NCBI RefSeq assembly: GCF_027214025.1
Contig: NZ_JAPWHB010000008.1
Span: forward strand, 161,308 to 225,307
Origin: Parahoeflea alexandrii
Lineage (GTDB): Bacteria > Pseudomonadota > Alphaproteobacteria > Rhizobiales > Rhizobiaceae
Length of the DNA stretch: 64,000 bases
Direction of reading: 5' to 3'
A program made the position numbers and the translations under genes. Below the pieces are notes generated by a model. That model was not told the DNA's origin. It did not search any database and was given only the letters and a program-made list of their open reading frames with translations. Shown one piece after another: positions 8,807 through 16,831 of this stretch (positions within the stretch are counted from its first letter, which is position 1; each line of letters opens with the position of its first letter).

Positions 8807-9427
8807 ATGAGCGATATCAACTTTCCCCTGATCATGACCGCGGCGCTGCTGGCGACCGCCAGCCCGGGACCGTCCACTCTGGCGATAGCCGGAACCGCGA
8901 TGGCGCACGGGCGACGACAGGCGCTGGCACTGGTAGCCGGCATCGTTTGCGGCTCCTGGAGTTGGTCGGTGGCTGCGGCGCTCGGACTTGGCGCCGTCAT
9001 GCAGGCCAATGCTTGGGTCTTCGAAGTGCTGCGCTATTGTGGCGCCGGGTACCTGCTGTTTCTGGCCTATAAAAGCGCTCGCAGCGCCCTTTCGCCGGTC
9101 CAGGCGAAACTCCGTTCGGTTTCCGCGGGAAGTTACAGGTCCGCCTATGGCAAGGGGTTGGCGATGCATCTGACCAATCCCAAGGCGATCCTGTTCTTCG
9201 GAGCCTTGTTTTCGGTCGGTGTTCCGGTTTCCGCATCGCCGCTGGAAATCGGTTCGGTGGTTATTGTTGTCGGACTGCAGAGCCTGATGGTCTTTGTGGC
9301 CTATGCGCTGCTGTTTTCCAGCGGCCGGATCGTGGCGGTCTATCTGCGCCTCCGGCGATGGTTCGAGGGCGTGTTCGCTGTTGCCTTTGGACTTGCCGGA
9401 TTAACCCTTCTGACCAGAAGGCTGTGA
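8807..9427 (+). CDS. LysE/RhtB family amino acid exporter
   Basis: 206-residue membrane protein with about six hydrophobic segments. The family signature appears near the N terminus (LLATASPGPSTLAIAG, residues 15-29) and again in NPKAILFFGALFSVG. These proteins export amino acids such as lysine, homoserine or threonine; the substrate here cannot be told. The ATG at 8807 (MSDINFPLI) gives the normal family length. A frame open from 8771 adds residues unlike the family. It is monocistronic, between a terminator at 8639 and one at 9604. Confidence 0.88.
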   Translation: MSDINFPLIMTAALLATASPGPSTLAIAGTAMAHGRRQALALVAGIVCGSWSWSVAAALGLGAVMQANAWVFEVLRYCGAGYLLFLAYKSARSALSPVQAKLRSVSAGSYRSAYGKGLAMHLTNPKAILFFGALFSVGVPVSASPLEIGSVVIVVGLQSLMVFVAYALLFSSGRIVAVYLRLRRWFEGVFAVAFGLAGLTLLTRRL

Positions 9428-9603
9428 TTGCACGGCATCGCCCTGACCGGTCAGGACAAGTAATTCGTGACGCGGAACTGCCACGATTGTGCAGCGGCGG
9501 GTCAAAAAAGGCTATTTCCCGTTTAGACATCGTTAACTTTTAAAGCGCACCCTGATGATCAGACATGCCACTTCACTCCTCCCAAGAACGGCATGACGGA
9601 TGA

Positions 9604-9624
9604 GGGCGGCGAAAGCCGCCCTTT
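9604..9624 (+). terminator. Terminator between convergent genes
   Basis: GGGCGGC (9604-9610), loop GAAA, GCCGCCC (9615-9621), then TTTA. The short T run fits the plus strand (lysE-type gene). It lies 177 bases after that stop and just beyond the end of the convergent aminotransferase gene. Confidence 0.7.
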
Positions 9625-9630
9625 ATCTGT

Positions 9631-10854
9631 TCAGGGTCTGGTTGTTCTCAGAAACTCGCCGATCCGCAAGATTGCGCTTTCGATGTTGTTGTCGGAATTG
9701 GCGCAGGATACCCGGATGTAGCCCTCCCCAAGAATGCCGAAATCCGGACCTCCGATCAGCGCAACCCCGGCCTCTTCCAGCAGCGCACTGGCAAGCTTCT
9801 TGGCTTTCCAGCCGGTGGCCGAGATGTTGGGGAATGCGTAGAAAGCGCCCTTGGGCAGGATGCATGACACACCCGGCAAGCCGTTGAGCAGATCGGTGAC
9901 CAGCCGGCGGCGGCGGTCGAACGCCGTGAGCATCTCGGCCACGGCATCCTGCGGACCGTCGATTGCGGCAATGCCGGCAAATTGCGACGGCGCGTTGACG
10001 CAGGACCAGCAGTTGACGGCAAGCTTGCGAACATAACCGATCAGACAGTCCGGCCAGATCGACCAGCCCATGCGCCAACCGGTCATGGCCCAGGTCTTGG
10101 ACCAGCCGTTGAGAACGATCAGCCGGTCGCGGATCTCCGGATAGGCGAGCAGCGAGGTGTGCTTCTCGCCGTCATAGGTCATGACATCGTAGATTTCATC
10201 CGACAGGATGGCGACCTGAGGGTGCGCGGCTAGGCCGGCGACAAGCTTGTCGATTTCTGCTTTCGGCGTAACGCCGCCGGTGGGGTTTGCCGGAGAATTC
10301 AGGATGAGCAGCCGTGTTTGCGGTGTTATCAGGGACAGGGTTTCTTCGGCGGAAAAAGCGAAACCGTTCTCTTCGCGCATCGGCACGGGGATCGGGTTGG
10401 CGCCGACATGCTCGATCATAGAGCGGTAGATCGGAAAGCCGGGGTCGGGATAGAGAATATCGACACCCGATTCGCCAAGCATGCGGATTGCGGCGTACAT
10501 GGTAGGCTTGCCGCCGGGCATGATCATCACGCTGTCGGGCGAAATCTCGACGCCGGTCATGGAAAGCGTTCTGCGGCACACGGCCTCGCGGGTGGCGAGC
10601 AGGCCATTGGCCGGGGTGTAGCCATGATGGCCGTCGCGCAAGGCCTTGACCGCGGCCTCGACAATATGGGCCGGTGTCTTGAAGTCCGGCTGGCCGATGC
10701 CGAGATTGATGATGTCCCGTCCCTGGTTGGCAAGTTCGGTGGCGCGCGCGAGAACGGCGAAGGCATTCTCCTCGCCGATGCGGTCAAAGGCTGCAACTGG
10801 ATGGATCATCGAGATTTTCCTGCCGAAGGTGGTTGTCTTGTCCAGTGAACTCAT
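9631..10854 (-). CDS. PLP-dependent class I/II aminotransferase
   Basis: 407-residue cytosolic aminotransferase of fold type I. NSPANPTGG (186-194) and SDEIYD (218-223) hold the cofactor pocket. The PLP lysine is Lys253 in GWSKTWAMTGWRMGW, and the substrate carboxylate arginine lies in GYIRVSCANS near the C terminus. It resembles aspartate/aromatic or alanine-type transaminases, but the donor cannot be fixed from sequence. The start ATG at 10854 has ATAGGA just upstream; a shorter start at Met16 is possible. It is divergent from the acetyltransferase at 10893 with only 38 bases between them, so the two probably share a promoter region. Confidence 0.88.
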   Translation of the reverse strand: MSSLDKTTTFGRKISMIHPVAAFDRIGEENAFAVLARATELANQGRDIINLGIGQPDFKTPAHIVEAAVKALRDGHHGYTPANGLLATREAVCRRTLSMTGVEISPDSVMIMPGGKPTMYAAIRMLGESGVDILYPDPGFPIYRSMIEHVGANPIPVPMREENGFAFSAEETLSLITPQTRLLILNSPANPTGGVTPKAEIDKLVAGLAAHPQVAILSDEIYDVMTYDGEKHTSLLAYPEIRDRLIVLNGWSKTWAMTGWRMGWSIWPDCLIGYVRKLAVNCWSCVNAPSQFAGIAAIDGPQDAVAEMLTAFDRRRRLVTDLLNGLPGVSCILPKGAFYAFPNISATGWKAKKLASALLEEAGVALIGGPDFGILGEGYIRVSCANSDNNIESAILRIGEFLRTTRP

Positions 10855-10892
10855 GTCCTATCCCGGCGCGAATTTCAATTCAGGTGACATCA

Positions 10893-11573
10893 ATGCGTGA
10901 TTTGAGCAAATGGACGGCGCGGCAGGCGCCGACGGGTTTTTCTTCGACCGGGCGGTACGTGATGATCGAGCCGTACCGGCGGGATGTGCATGAAACGGCC
11001 CTGTGGCAGGCCCTGGGCGGGGCCTCCGTCAGCGACCTGATCCGCTACTTTCCGAACGGGCCCTATGCGCATTCATCCGAACTTTGCGACTGGCTGGATC
11101 GTTCCGGGCGGGAATCGGGCTGGGTCACCTGCATCTTCCGCAGCCGCCGCACCGGAGATGTTGTCGGCATGGCATCGCTGATGCGGCCGGATCCGGCAAA
11201 CGGTGTGGTGGAAGTCGGCTCGGTGGCGCATGGCGCCGCGATGGCGAGGACGCCGATGTCGACCGAGGCGCATTACCTGATGGCGCGGCACGTGTTCGAG
11301 GATCTCGACTACCGCCGCTACGAGTGGAAATGCCACAATGAGAACGGGCCTTCCAAGGTCACCGCCGTACGCTTCGGCTTCCAGTTCGAGGGGGTTTTCC
11401 GCCAGCACATCGTCTCGAAGGGTGGTAATCGCGACACGGCCTGGTTCTCGATGATCGATGGCGAGTGGCCGAGCCTCAAGCAGGCTTTCGAAGCGTGGCT
11501 TGATCCGTCCAACTTCGGGCCGGATGGCCGACAGAAAATGCGCCTTGAGGATATGAGAGAAGCGCAAGCATGA
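10893..11573 (+). CDS. GNAT acetyltransferase, RimJ/RimL type
   Basis: 226 residues, predicted acetyl-CoA-dependent N-acetyltransferase. The layout fits the RimJ/RimL branch: a substrate-side start, then VVGMASLMRPDPANGVVEVGSV, the long central helix (MARHVFEDLDYRRYEWKC) and the NGPSKVTAVRFGFQFEGVFRQ acetyl-CoA region. The acceptor is unknown. The ATG at 10893 follows AGGTGA at 10882-10887; a longer open frame from 10833 runs into the divergent gene and lacks family-like residues. It overlaps the next acetyltransferase gene by 4 bases (ATGA), so the two are translationally coupled. Confidence 0.86.
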   Translation: MRDLSKWTARQAPTGFSSTGRYVMIEPYRRDVHETALWQALGGASVSDLIRYFPNGPYAHSSELCDWLDRSGRESGWVTCIFRSRRTGDVVGMASLMRPDPANGVVEVGSVAHGAAMARTPMSTEAHYLMARHVFEDLDYRRYEWKCHNENGPSKVTAVRFGFQFEGVFRQHIVSKGGNRDTAWFSMIDGEWPSLKQAFEAWLDPSNFGPDGRQKMRLEDMREAQA

Positions 11574-12022
11574 TTGAGTTGCAGCGGGCCTCGGCATTCG
11601 ACCGGCAGCGTATCGAGGAATTCCAGCGGGCTGCCTATGCACGAACAGAGGCCATAGTCGGTGCGCGGGCGATCCCGCTTGAATGGGACTATGGCCAGGT
11701 TCTGGAAGAATGCGAAGTGTGGCTGGATGAAAGCGGCGGTTCGCTCAGGGGCGTGCTCATTCTTCGCATTCGTCAGGACGATGTGTTTCTTGAGTCGATT
11801 GCCACCGCGCCAGAAGCGTCTGGTTCGGGACGTGCACGTCTGCTTATGGATGCAACCTTCGAGCGGGCGCGTGAACTCCGCTTGAATCGTGTCGGACTGA
11901 TTACCAACAGCCTCAACCCGGCGCTTGCGTGGTACAAGCGGATGGGATTCATGGTTGACCTTGAAGAAGTGCAACCAAAGCGCAGTGTCATTCACATGTC
12001 GATGCCGGTTCCGGATGCCTGA
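11570..12022 (+). CDS. Small GNAT acetyltransferase
   Basis: 150 residues with a compact GNAT fold. The acetyl-CoA pyrophosphate loop lies near ESIATAPEASGSGRARLLMD, followed by the C-terminal NSLNPALAWYKRMGF motif that ends most GNAT domains. The substrate is unknown. The start overlaps the stop of the preceding acetyltransferase gene by 4 bases. Two coupled acetyltransferases suggest they act on the same target or as a heteromer, but that is inference only. Confidence 0.85.
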   Translation: MIELQRASAFDRQRIEEFQRAAYARTEAIVGARAIPLEWDYGQVLEECEVWLDESGGSLRGVLILRIRQDDVFLESIATAPEASGSGRARLLMDATFERARELRLNRVGLITNSLNPALAWYKRMGFMVDLEEVQPKRSVIHMSMPVPDA

Positions 12023-12139
12023 AACAGGCTGTTGCAGAAAACTGACGGCGCTGGATTGTCACAGGTTGAGCGCAGGTGTTGCAGTGATTGCGAAAAAGCC
12101 TATCTGGGGAATGATCGCAGAATTTGGAGGTACAGGCCT

Positions 12140-12364
12140 GTGAGCGAACCAACGACATCGAACCGCTCTTCAGCCATCGCAGCGGCGGTGATTCTCCTGG
12201 GTACCGGGCTTGTTTTCTATTACATGCCGGCGATGATGATGTCGCTGTCGGAAATATCGCCGTGGCTGTCCTATGCGGTGGGGATTTTCTTCGTGCTGGC
12301 CTTCTTTGCTGTCTTCTGGCTGCGCGGCAGACGTCAGCGCAGGGATGAGAACAATCCCGATTAG
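12140..12364 (+). CDS. Small two-helix membrane protein, unknown role
   Basis: 74 residues starting with GTG at 12140, chosen because GGAGG at 12126-12130 lies 9 bases before it. Two hydrophobic helices are visible (AAAVILLGTGLVFYYMPAMM, about 12-31, and WLSYAVGIFFVLAFFAVFWL, about 39-58), followed by a strongly basic tail (RGRRQRRDENN). I do not recognise the family. It lies 117 bases after the acetyltransferase pair and ends just before the convergent Ni/Co transporter gene. Confidence 0.68.
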   Translation: MSEPTTSNRSSAIAAAVILLGTGLVFYYMPAMMMSLSEISPWLSYAVGIFFVLAFFAVFWLRGRRQRRDENNPD

Positions 12365-12388
12365 GAAGTTCAGGCCCGAGTAGGACGT

Positions 12389-13426
12389 TCAGGCTTGCAG
12401 CGAAGCCGCAAGCAACAGCAATCCAAGCGCTAAGACGGTGGCCGCGCCAAGGATCTCGATGGTCGTGCCTACCGCACCTCCCATCGAGGCGCCAGCCAGA
12501 CGCACCGCAGCACCCTTGGCCATGACCGCCAGAGTCGCCAGTGCCGAAACCGTGATCGCAGTGCCCAATGCCATGGCGAAGGCAGAGACAATGCCGGCTA
12601 TCCAGAGGCCGTTCAGCATCGAGAAGGTGAGCACGATGAGAGCCCCGGAACAGGGTCTCAGCCCGACCGCCACCACCGCGCTCCAGGCTTCGCGCACGCT
12701 GAAATCACGGCCCGAAATCAGTTTCGGATCGGGCACGTGAGCATGGCCGCATGAGGCGCAGACTTCTCCGTGAGCGTGCTCATGGTGGTCGTGCCCGTGA
12801 TGATCATGATGGTGATGATGATCGTGACCTGTTTCGTGGTGGTGCCCGCCATGAGTATGGACATGGGCGACGCTCAATGCGGGGCTGGTCCGCAAGGAGA
12901 GCAGCTTCCGGCTGAGAAGCCAGAGGCCGAAAGCGGCAATCAGCGCATAGCTGGCAATCTCCATGAAATGCGTGGCCTCGGTCATGGAAACGGAGAGACC
13001 GCGCAGCAGGTAGTAGGCGACGCCGACCACGGTTACGGCGGTGAGAGCCTGCAGCATGGACGACAGCAGCGCGAGCACCACACCGCGCTTCAGCGCCACT
13101 TCATTGGCGATCATGTAGGATGAGATCACCGCCTTGCCGTGGCCCGGTCCGGCCGCATGGAAGACGCCATAGAGAAAGGAGAGACTGACCAGCCCCCACA
13201 TTTGCCAGGGATCCGAACGCATGGCCTTCAGCGCACCGGTCAGGGACCGGTAGAAAGCCTGCTGCTGCTGATTGACCCACTGCAGGATGGAACCGCCAAA
13301 ACCGGTTGGCGTTATCGCCGGCTCGGCCGATCCGATGCCCAAGGAGGATTGGGCGTGCGCCGCGCCTGCCAGCAGGGCAAGCGCGATCGCCGTGGTCAGA
13401 ACCAAACGCGCGGAACCTGATTTCAT
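12389..13426 (-). CDS. NicO/RcnA-type nickel/cobalt efflux protein
   Basis: 345-residue inner-membrane transporter of the NicO family (RcnA-like), probably exporting Ni2+ or Co2+. About six membrane helices are visible, with FLYGVFHAAGPGHGKAV carrying the conserved HxxxGPGHGKA motif and a second half containing VGLRPCSGALIVLTF. A very histidine-rich cytoplasmic loop (about 190-235, HHETGHDHHHHHDHHGHDHH) is the likely metal sensor or buffer. The ATG at 13426 overlaps the stop of the DUF1007 gene as ATGA. An upstream TTG at 13432 is less likely. NicO and DUF1007 genes are commonly paired. Confidence 0.9.
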   Translation of the reverse strand: MKSGSARLVLTTAIALALLAGAAHAQSSLGIGSAEPAITPTGFGGSILQWVNQQQQAFYRSLTGALKAMRSDPWQMWGLVSLSFLYGVFHAAGPGHGKAVISSYMIANEVALKRGVVLALLSSMLQALTAVTVVGVAYYLLRGLSVSMTEATHFMEIASYALIAAFGLWLLSRKLLSLRTSPALSVAHVHTHGGHHHETGHDHHHHHDHHGHDHHEHAHGEVCASCGHAHVPDPKLISGRDFSVREAWSAVVAVGLRPCSGALIVLTFSMLNGLWIAGIVSAFAMALGTAITVSALATLAVMAKGAAVRLAGASMGGAVGTTIEILGAATVLALGLLLLAASLQA

Positions 13427-14082
13427 TTGCAATCGAGCTCCAGCCGTGTGGCAAGCAGTTTTGACAAATCGCTGCTCTGGGTGGTTTCAAAGAAGGCTTC
13501 GGTGAGCGAGGCCTGATTCTGGGCAATGATTTCGTCCGGATCAGGGCGCACAACCTTGCTGGCGCATTGGCCGGTCGACCCGCCTGTCACCATCATGTCC
13601 TCATCATTGATGAAATCCAGCGCCGCATACATGGTCGGATCGAACACGCCGACGGCAATCTTGCCGCTCAACTGCAGTTCCTTCGCGGGGACAACGGCGA
13701 AGAACATCAGCAACTGCCCGTCCTGGTAATCGACCTTGATTGCTTCGGGCAACGCGATGGCTGCATCCTTCCCGTCGACGGAGACATTGATATAGTAATC
13801 GAACTCGGCGAGGGACTGGGTGACCATGTCGCTGATGCTTGCGAGTTCGCCGGCGTCGAGCTTGAGATCGGCGTTTTCGTCAAAATCAAGAATCACGCTT
13901 GCGGAAAAGACCTCGTCGAACCGCCAGACGTTGCGCAGTTCGGTGACGCGGCCGTCAGCCGAAGTGTCAATTTCCAGGCGGGCTTCGGCGAACACATGGG
14001 GATGAGCCGATGCGGGGCCGGACAAAAACAAGCCTGCAACCGCCGCCATAGCCGGTAATCGCCACATCGTAAGACTGTTCAT
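13423..14082 (-). CDS. DUF1007 periplasmic protein
   Basis: 219 residues. An N-terminal signal peptide (cleavage near SGPASA-HP) exposes the conserved HPHVFAEARLEID start of DUF1007 proteins, with its histidine pair as a possible metal ligand, and a Cys near residue 180 (STGQCASKVV). DUF1007 proteins accompany NicO exporters and are thought to help periplasmic metal handling; the mechanism is not established. The gene is upstream in the operon and overlaps the transporter start by 4 bases. Confidence 0.88.
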   Translation of the reverse strand: MNSLTMWRLPAMAAVAGLFLSGPASAHPHVFAEARLEIDTSADGRVTELRNVWRFDEVFSASVILDFDENADLKLDAGELASISDMVTQSLAEFDYYINVSVDGKDAAIALPEAIKVDYQDGQLLMFFAVVPAKELQLSGKIAVGVFDPTMYAALDFINDEDMMVTGGSTGQCASKVVRPDPDEIIAQNQASLTEAFFETTQSSDLSKLLATRLELDCK

Positions 14083-14198
14083 GGTTTCCCGACCTGTCCG
14101 TGGTTCTGTGGTGTTGGTTCAGTCCTCGTCGCATTGAATATGGTCGAAATTTCGGCACGCACCAGACCCCCGCGACAATTGGAATCACCGGGCTTAAA

Positions 14199-15092
14199 TC
14201 ACTGGGCGTTCTTGAACCACTGGGTCAGATAATCGACGAAGGCGCGAACCTTGGCCGGCAGATAGCGGCGATGTGGGTAGATGGCGTAGATTCCGCGGTC
14301 GTTCGATCGATAATCCTCGAGAATGGGCACCAGCGTGCCGCTTGGCTGGCGTTCCCGGAAAATGAAGTCCGGCAGGACAGCAACCCCGAGTCCGGCTTCG
14401 GCGGCGCGCATGGCCGTGAGCGGGCTGTTGACCTCAAGGCGTCCGTGAACGGTCACCGGGATGGTGGAGCCGTCAGGGGCGTCAAAACGCCAGTTGTTGA
14501 GGAACCTGCCATTGGTGTCGATGATACAGGGAATGCCGGAGAGCTGTGAGGGGTGGGTGATTGGGCCATATTTCTCGATAAACTCGGGCGACGCACACGG
14601 AATCAGCGAAAACGCCGACAGCTTGCGGGCGATCAGTCCCGAATCCTCGAGCTTGGTGATGCGGATCGCCACATCATAGCCTTCCTCGACAAGATCGACA
14701 AAACGGTCGTCGGAGATGACTTCGAGCGTGATGTCGGGGTGTGCCGCGGCAAAATCGATCAGCGACCGTCCAATAGCCGCGTCGGCGAAGGTACGCGGGG
14801 CCGAAACACGGATCCGGCCCTTGAGGTCGGTTGCACCTTCGCGCACCAGATCGGCGAGATTGTCGATTTCCTTGAGGATGTCGGAGGCGGTGCGATAGTA
14901 GGTGTGTCCGGCCTCGGTCAGCGAAAATTGCCGGGTTGTGCGGTTGAGCAGCAAAGCCCCCAGATCGTCTTCCAGTTCGCGGACATATTTCGACAATAGC
15001 GCCTTGGAGCGTCCGACCTTTCGCGCCGCGGCTGAAAATCCCTCCGCCTCGACCACATCGATGAAAGCGCGGATCCGTGTCAATGTGTCCAT
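14199..15092 (-). CDS. LysR-family transcriptional regulator
   Basis: 297 residues. The winged helix-turn-helix occupies about residues 1-60 (MDTLTRIRAFIDVVEAEGFS, then ARKVGRSKALLSKYVRELEDD). A type 2 periplasmic-binding effector domain follows from about 90. The ATG at 15092 is preferred over one at 15164 because AAGGA lies about 10 bases before it and LysR proteins normally start this way. The target gene is not clear: the divergent decarboxylase transcript begins within a few hundred bases, but the MarR-like distance and leader make a link uncertain. The DUF1007/NicO operon lies downstream on the same strand. Confidence 0.9.
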   Translation of the reverse strand: MDTLTRIRAFIDVVEAEGFSAAARKVGRSKALLSKYVRELEDDLGALLLNRTTRQFSLTEAGHTYYRTASDILKEIDNLADLVREGATDLKGRIRVSAPRTFADAAIGRSLIDFAAAHPDITLEVISDDRFVDLVEEGYDVAIRITKLEDSGLIARKLSAFSLIPCASPEFIEKYGPITHPSQLSGIPCIIDTNGRFLNNWRFDAPDGSTIPVTVHGRLEVNSPLTAMRAAEAGLGVAVLPDFIFRERQPSGTLVPILEDYRSNDRGIYAIYPHRRYLPAKVRAFVDYLTQWFKNAQ

Positions 15093-15229
15093 ATGCTGCT
15101 GGTCCTTGCGGTTCGCGCCGGCCTGTTCACTAAAACCGTCATCATTGTTTGAACGATAGGGCATATTCGTTCAGCAAACATGTTTTTCAAGGGCAGCGTG
15201 AGAAAACACTTGATTGCGACAGTTGAAAA

Positions 15230-15636
15230 CCATACATGCGTGTTGCCCAAAGTCGCACGTGCCTGTGGGTGTCCGCCGACCCTCGTTATGGTGAGGAATC
15301 GGTAAGGTACCTGGAACTAACCCCTCCAGTCGTTTCTCCGGCCATCCGGAAGAGCGAGGACATCTTGAAGCAACGACGGTGCGGGCCTTTCTGGTGTCTG
15401 CCGGCTTTCCAACAGCCGGGGTTACTGAAGAGGCACACCTTCATTGCCGGAAGTGCGGTCGGGTTCTCCCTCCAATCCAAGGCAGACAAGAGCGAACCAA
15501 CGCCCTGACCGGCGTGGTTTACCGACGCATCAAGCGTACACTCAGTGCTCCGGTTCCTCCAAAGGCCGGGTCTGCAAGTGGCCGTACGATGCTCTGTCTA
15601 GATATGGCCCGAAAAGGGCCGGGAACGGAGCACCCG
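15230..15636 (+). promoter_or_regulatory. Probable speF-type leader of decarboxylase gene
   Basis: A roughly 400-base non-coding 5' region precedes the ornithine/lysine decarboxylase gene. Alphaproteobacterial homologues of this enzyme carry the conserved speF leader RNA (Rfam family speF), proposed to regulate polyamine synthesis. Several GC hairpins are visible, such as GGCC pairs at 15573-15584 and the terminal hairpin at 15591-15631. The assignment rests on position, length and gene identity; I could not align the Rfam consensus. The exact 5' boundary is unknown. The rest of the gap from 15093 holds the LysR/decarboxylase divergent promoter region. Confidence 0.55.
15591..15631 (+). promoter_or_regulatory. 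Hairpin masking the decarboxylase ribosome site
   Basis: GCTCTG (15591-15596) can pair with CGGAGC (15626-15631; one T-G wobble), enclosing an inner stem GGCCC (15606-15610) with GGGCC (15616-15620) and loop GAAAA. The Shine-Dalgarno GGAG at 15627-15630 is inside the outer stem, 6 bases before the ATG at 15637. The pairing is visible in sequence; a regulatory role is inferred. Confidence 0.62.
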
Positions 15637-16770
15637 ATGACGACTGCACGCATTCTCGATTTCATTCGCACCCGACGTCCTGACGGCCCCTGCCTGGTGG
15701 TCGACCTCGATGTGGTGCGCGACAATTTCCAGTCATTCCGCAAGGCATTGCCGGACAGCGCGATCTTCTATGCGGTGAAAGCCAACCCCGCGCCGGAAAT
15801 CCTGCGCTTGCTTGCCAACCTGGGTTCTAACTTCGATTGCGCTTCCGTGGCCGAAATCGAAATGGCGCTCAAGGCCGGTGCAACCGCCAACCGGGTTTCC
15901 TATGGCAACACCATCAAGAAAGAACGCGACATTGCGCGTGCCCATGCACTTGGCGTTTCGATGTTTGCCGTCGACAGCCACGAGGAAGTCGAAAAGATCG
16001 CTCGCGCCGCCCCCGGCGCACGGGTGTTCTGCCGGGTCCTGACCGACGGAGAAGGCGCCGAGTGGCCGCTTTCGCGCAAGTTCGGCTGCGTTCCGCAGAT
16101 GGCTGTCGATGTGCTCGTCTATGCCCACCAGCTCGGCCTGGTCTCCCACGGCGTCTCGTTCCATGTCGGCTCGCAGATGACCAAGCTCGATGCCTGGGAT
16201 TCAGCGCTCGGCGACGCAAAGCGCGTGTTCGACAAGCTGGCGCAGCAGGGCATCTTCCTCAAGATGGTCAACATGGGCGGCGGCTTCCCGACCCGTTACC
16301 TCAAGGACATTCCGACCGCACAGGCCTACGGACAGTCGATCTTTGCCTCGCTGCGCAAGCATTTCGGCAACCAGCTGCCCGAAACCATCATCGAGCCGGG
16401 TCGCGGCATGGTCGGCAATGCCGGCGCCATCAAGGCGGAAGTGGTGCTGGTGTCGCGCAAGTCCGACGAGGATGACGTGCGCTGGGTGTTTCTCGACATC
16501 GGCAAGTTCGGCGGGCTGGCTGAAACGATGGATGAAGCCATCCGCTATTCGATCGTGACTGCGCGCGATGGCGACGCGATGGAGCCCTGCGTGCTCGCCG
16601 GCCCGACCTGCGATTCCGCCGACGTGCTCTACGAGAAGACCCCCTATCCGATGCCGGTTTCGCTGACCATCGGTGACGAGGTGTTGATCGAAGGCACCGG
16701 TGCGTACACCACGACCTATTCGGCGGTTGCCTTCAACGGCTTCGAACCTCTCCGATCCTACGTGATCTGA
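15637..16770 (+). CDS. Ornithine/lysine decarboxylase, alanine-racemase fold
   Basis: 377-residue PLP enzyme that makes putrescine from ornithine, or cadaverine from lysine. The cofactor lysine is Lys48 in FYAVKANPAPEIL. HVGSQ (176-180), the phosphate-binding IEPGRGMVG (252-260) and catalytic Cys325 in GPTCDSADVLYE mark the eukaryote-like ornithine decarboxylase class. Length matches rhizobial enzymes. The ATG at 15637 uses GGAG at 15627-15630. A frame open further upstream runs through the leader and is not coding. Expression is probably controlled by the leader hairpin. An acetyltransferase gene follows at 16832, possibly in the same transcript. Confidence 0.93.
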   Translation: MTTARILDFIRTRRPDGPCLVVDLDVVRDNFQSFRKALPDSAIFYAVKANPAPEILRLLANLGSNFDCASVAEIEMALKAGATANRVSYGNTIKKERDIARAHALGVSMFAVDSHEEVEKIARAAPGARVFCRVLTDGEGAEWPLSRKFGCVPQMAVDVLVYAHQLGLVSHGVSFHVGSQMTKLDAWDSALGDAKRVFDKLAQQGIFLKMVNMGGGFPTRYLKDIPTAQAYGQSIFASLRKHFGNQLPETIIEPGRGMVGNAGAIKAEVVLVSRKSDEDDVRWVFLDIGKFGGLAETMDEAIRYSIVTARDGDAMEPCVLAGPTCDSADVLYEKTPYPMPVSLTIGDEVLIEGTGAYTTTYSAVAFNGFEPLRSYVI

Positions 16771-16791
16771 ACGGATTTTTCCGTTCAGATC
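16764..16791 (+). other. Hairpin over the decarboxylase stop codon
   Basis: A perfect 11-bp stem, GATCTGAACGG (16764-16774) with CCGTTCAGATC (16781-16791), loop ATTTTT, includes the TGA stop. No T tract follows, so it is not a standard terminator. It may protect the mRNA end or reduce read-through to the acetyltransferase gene. Confidence 0.7.
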
Positions 16792-16831
16792 AGCCCTTCC
16801 GCGTGCATGCAGTGCTTGCGGAGGGGCAACT

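Noticed and set aside
9442..9455. Palindrome CCTGACCGGTCAGG after the LysE-type gene
   Set aside because: Single copy lying past the stop, no promoter next to it, and no known regulator; too little to call an operator.
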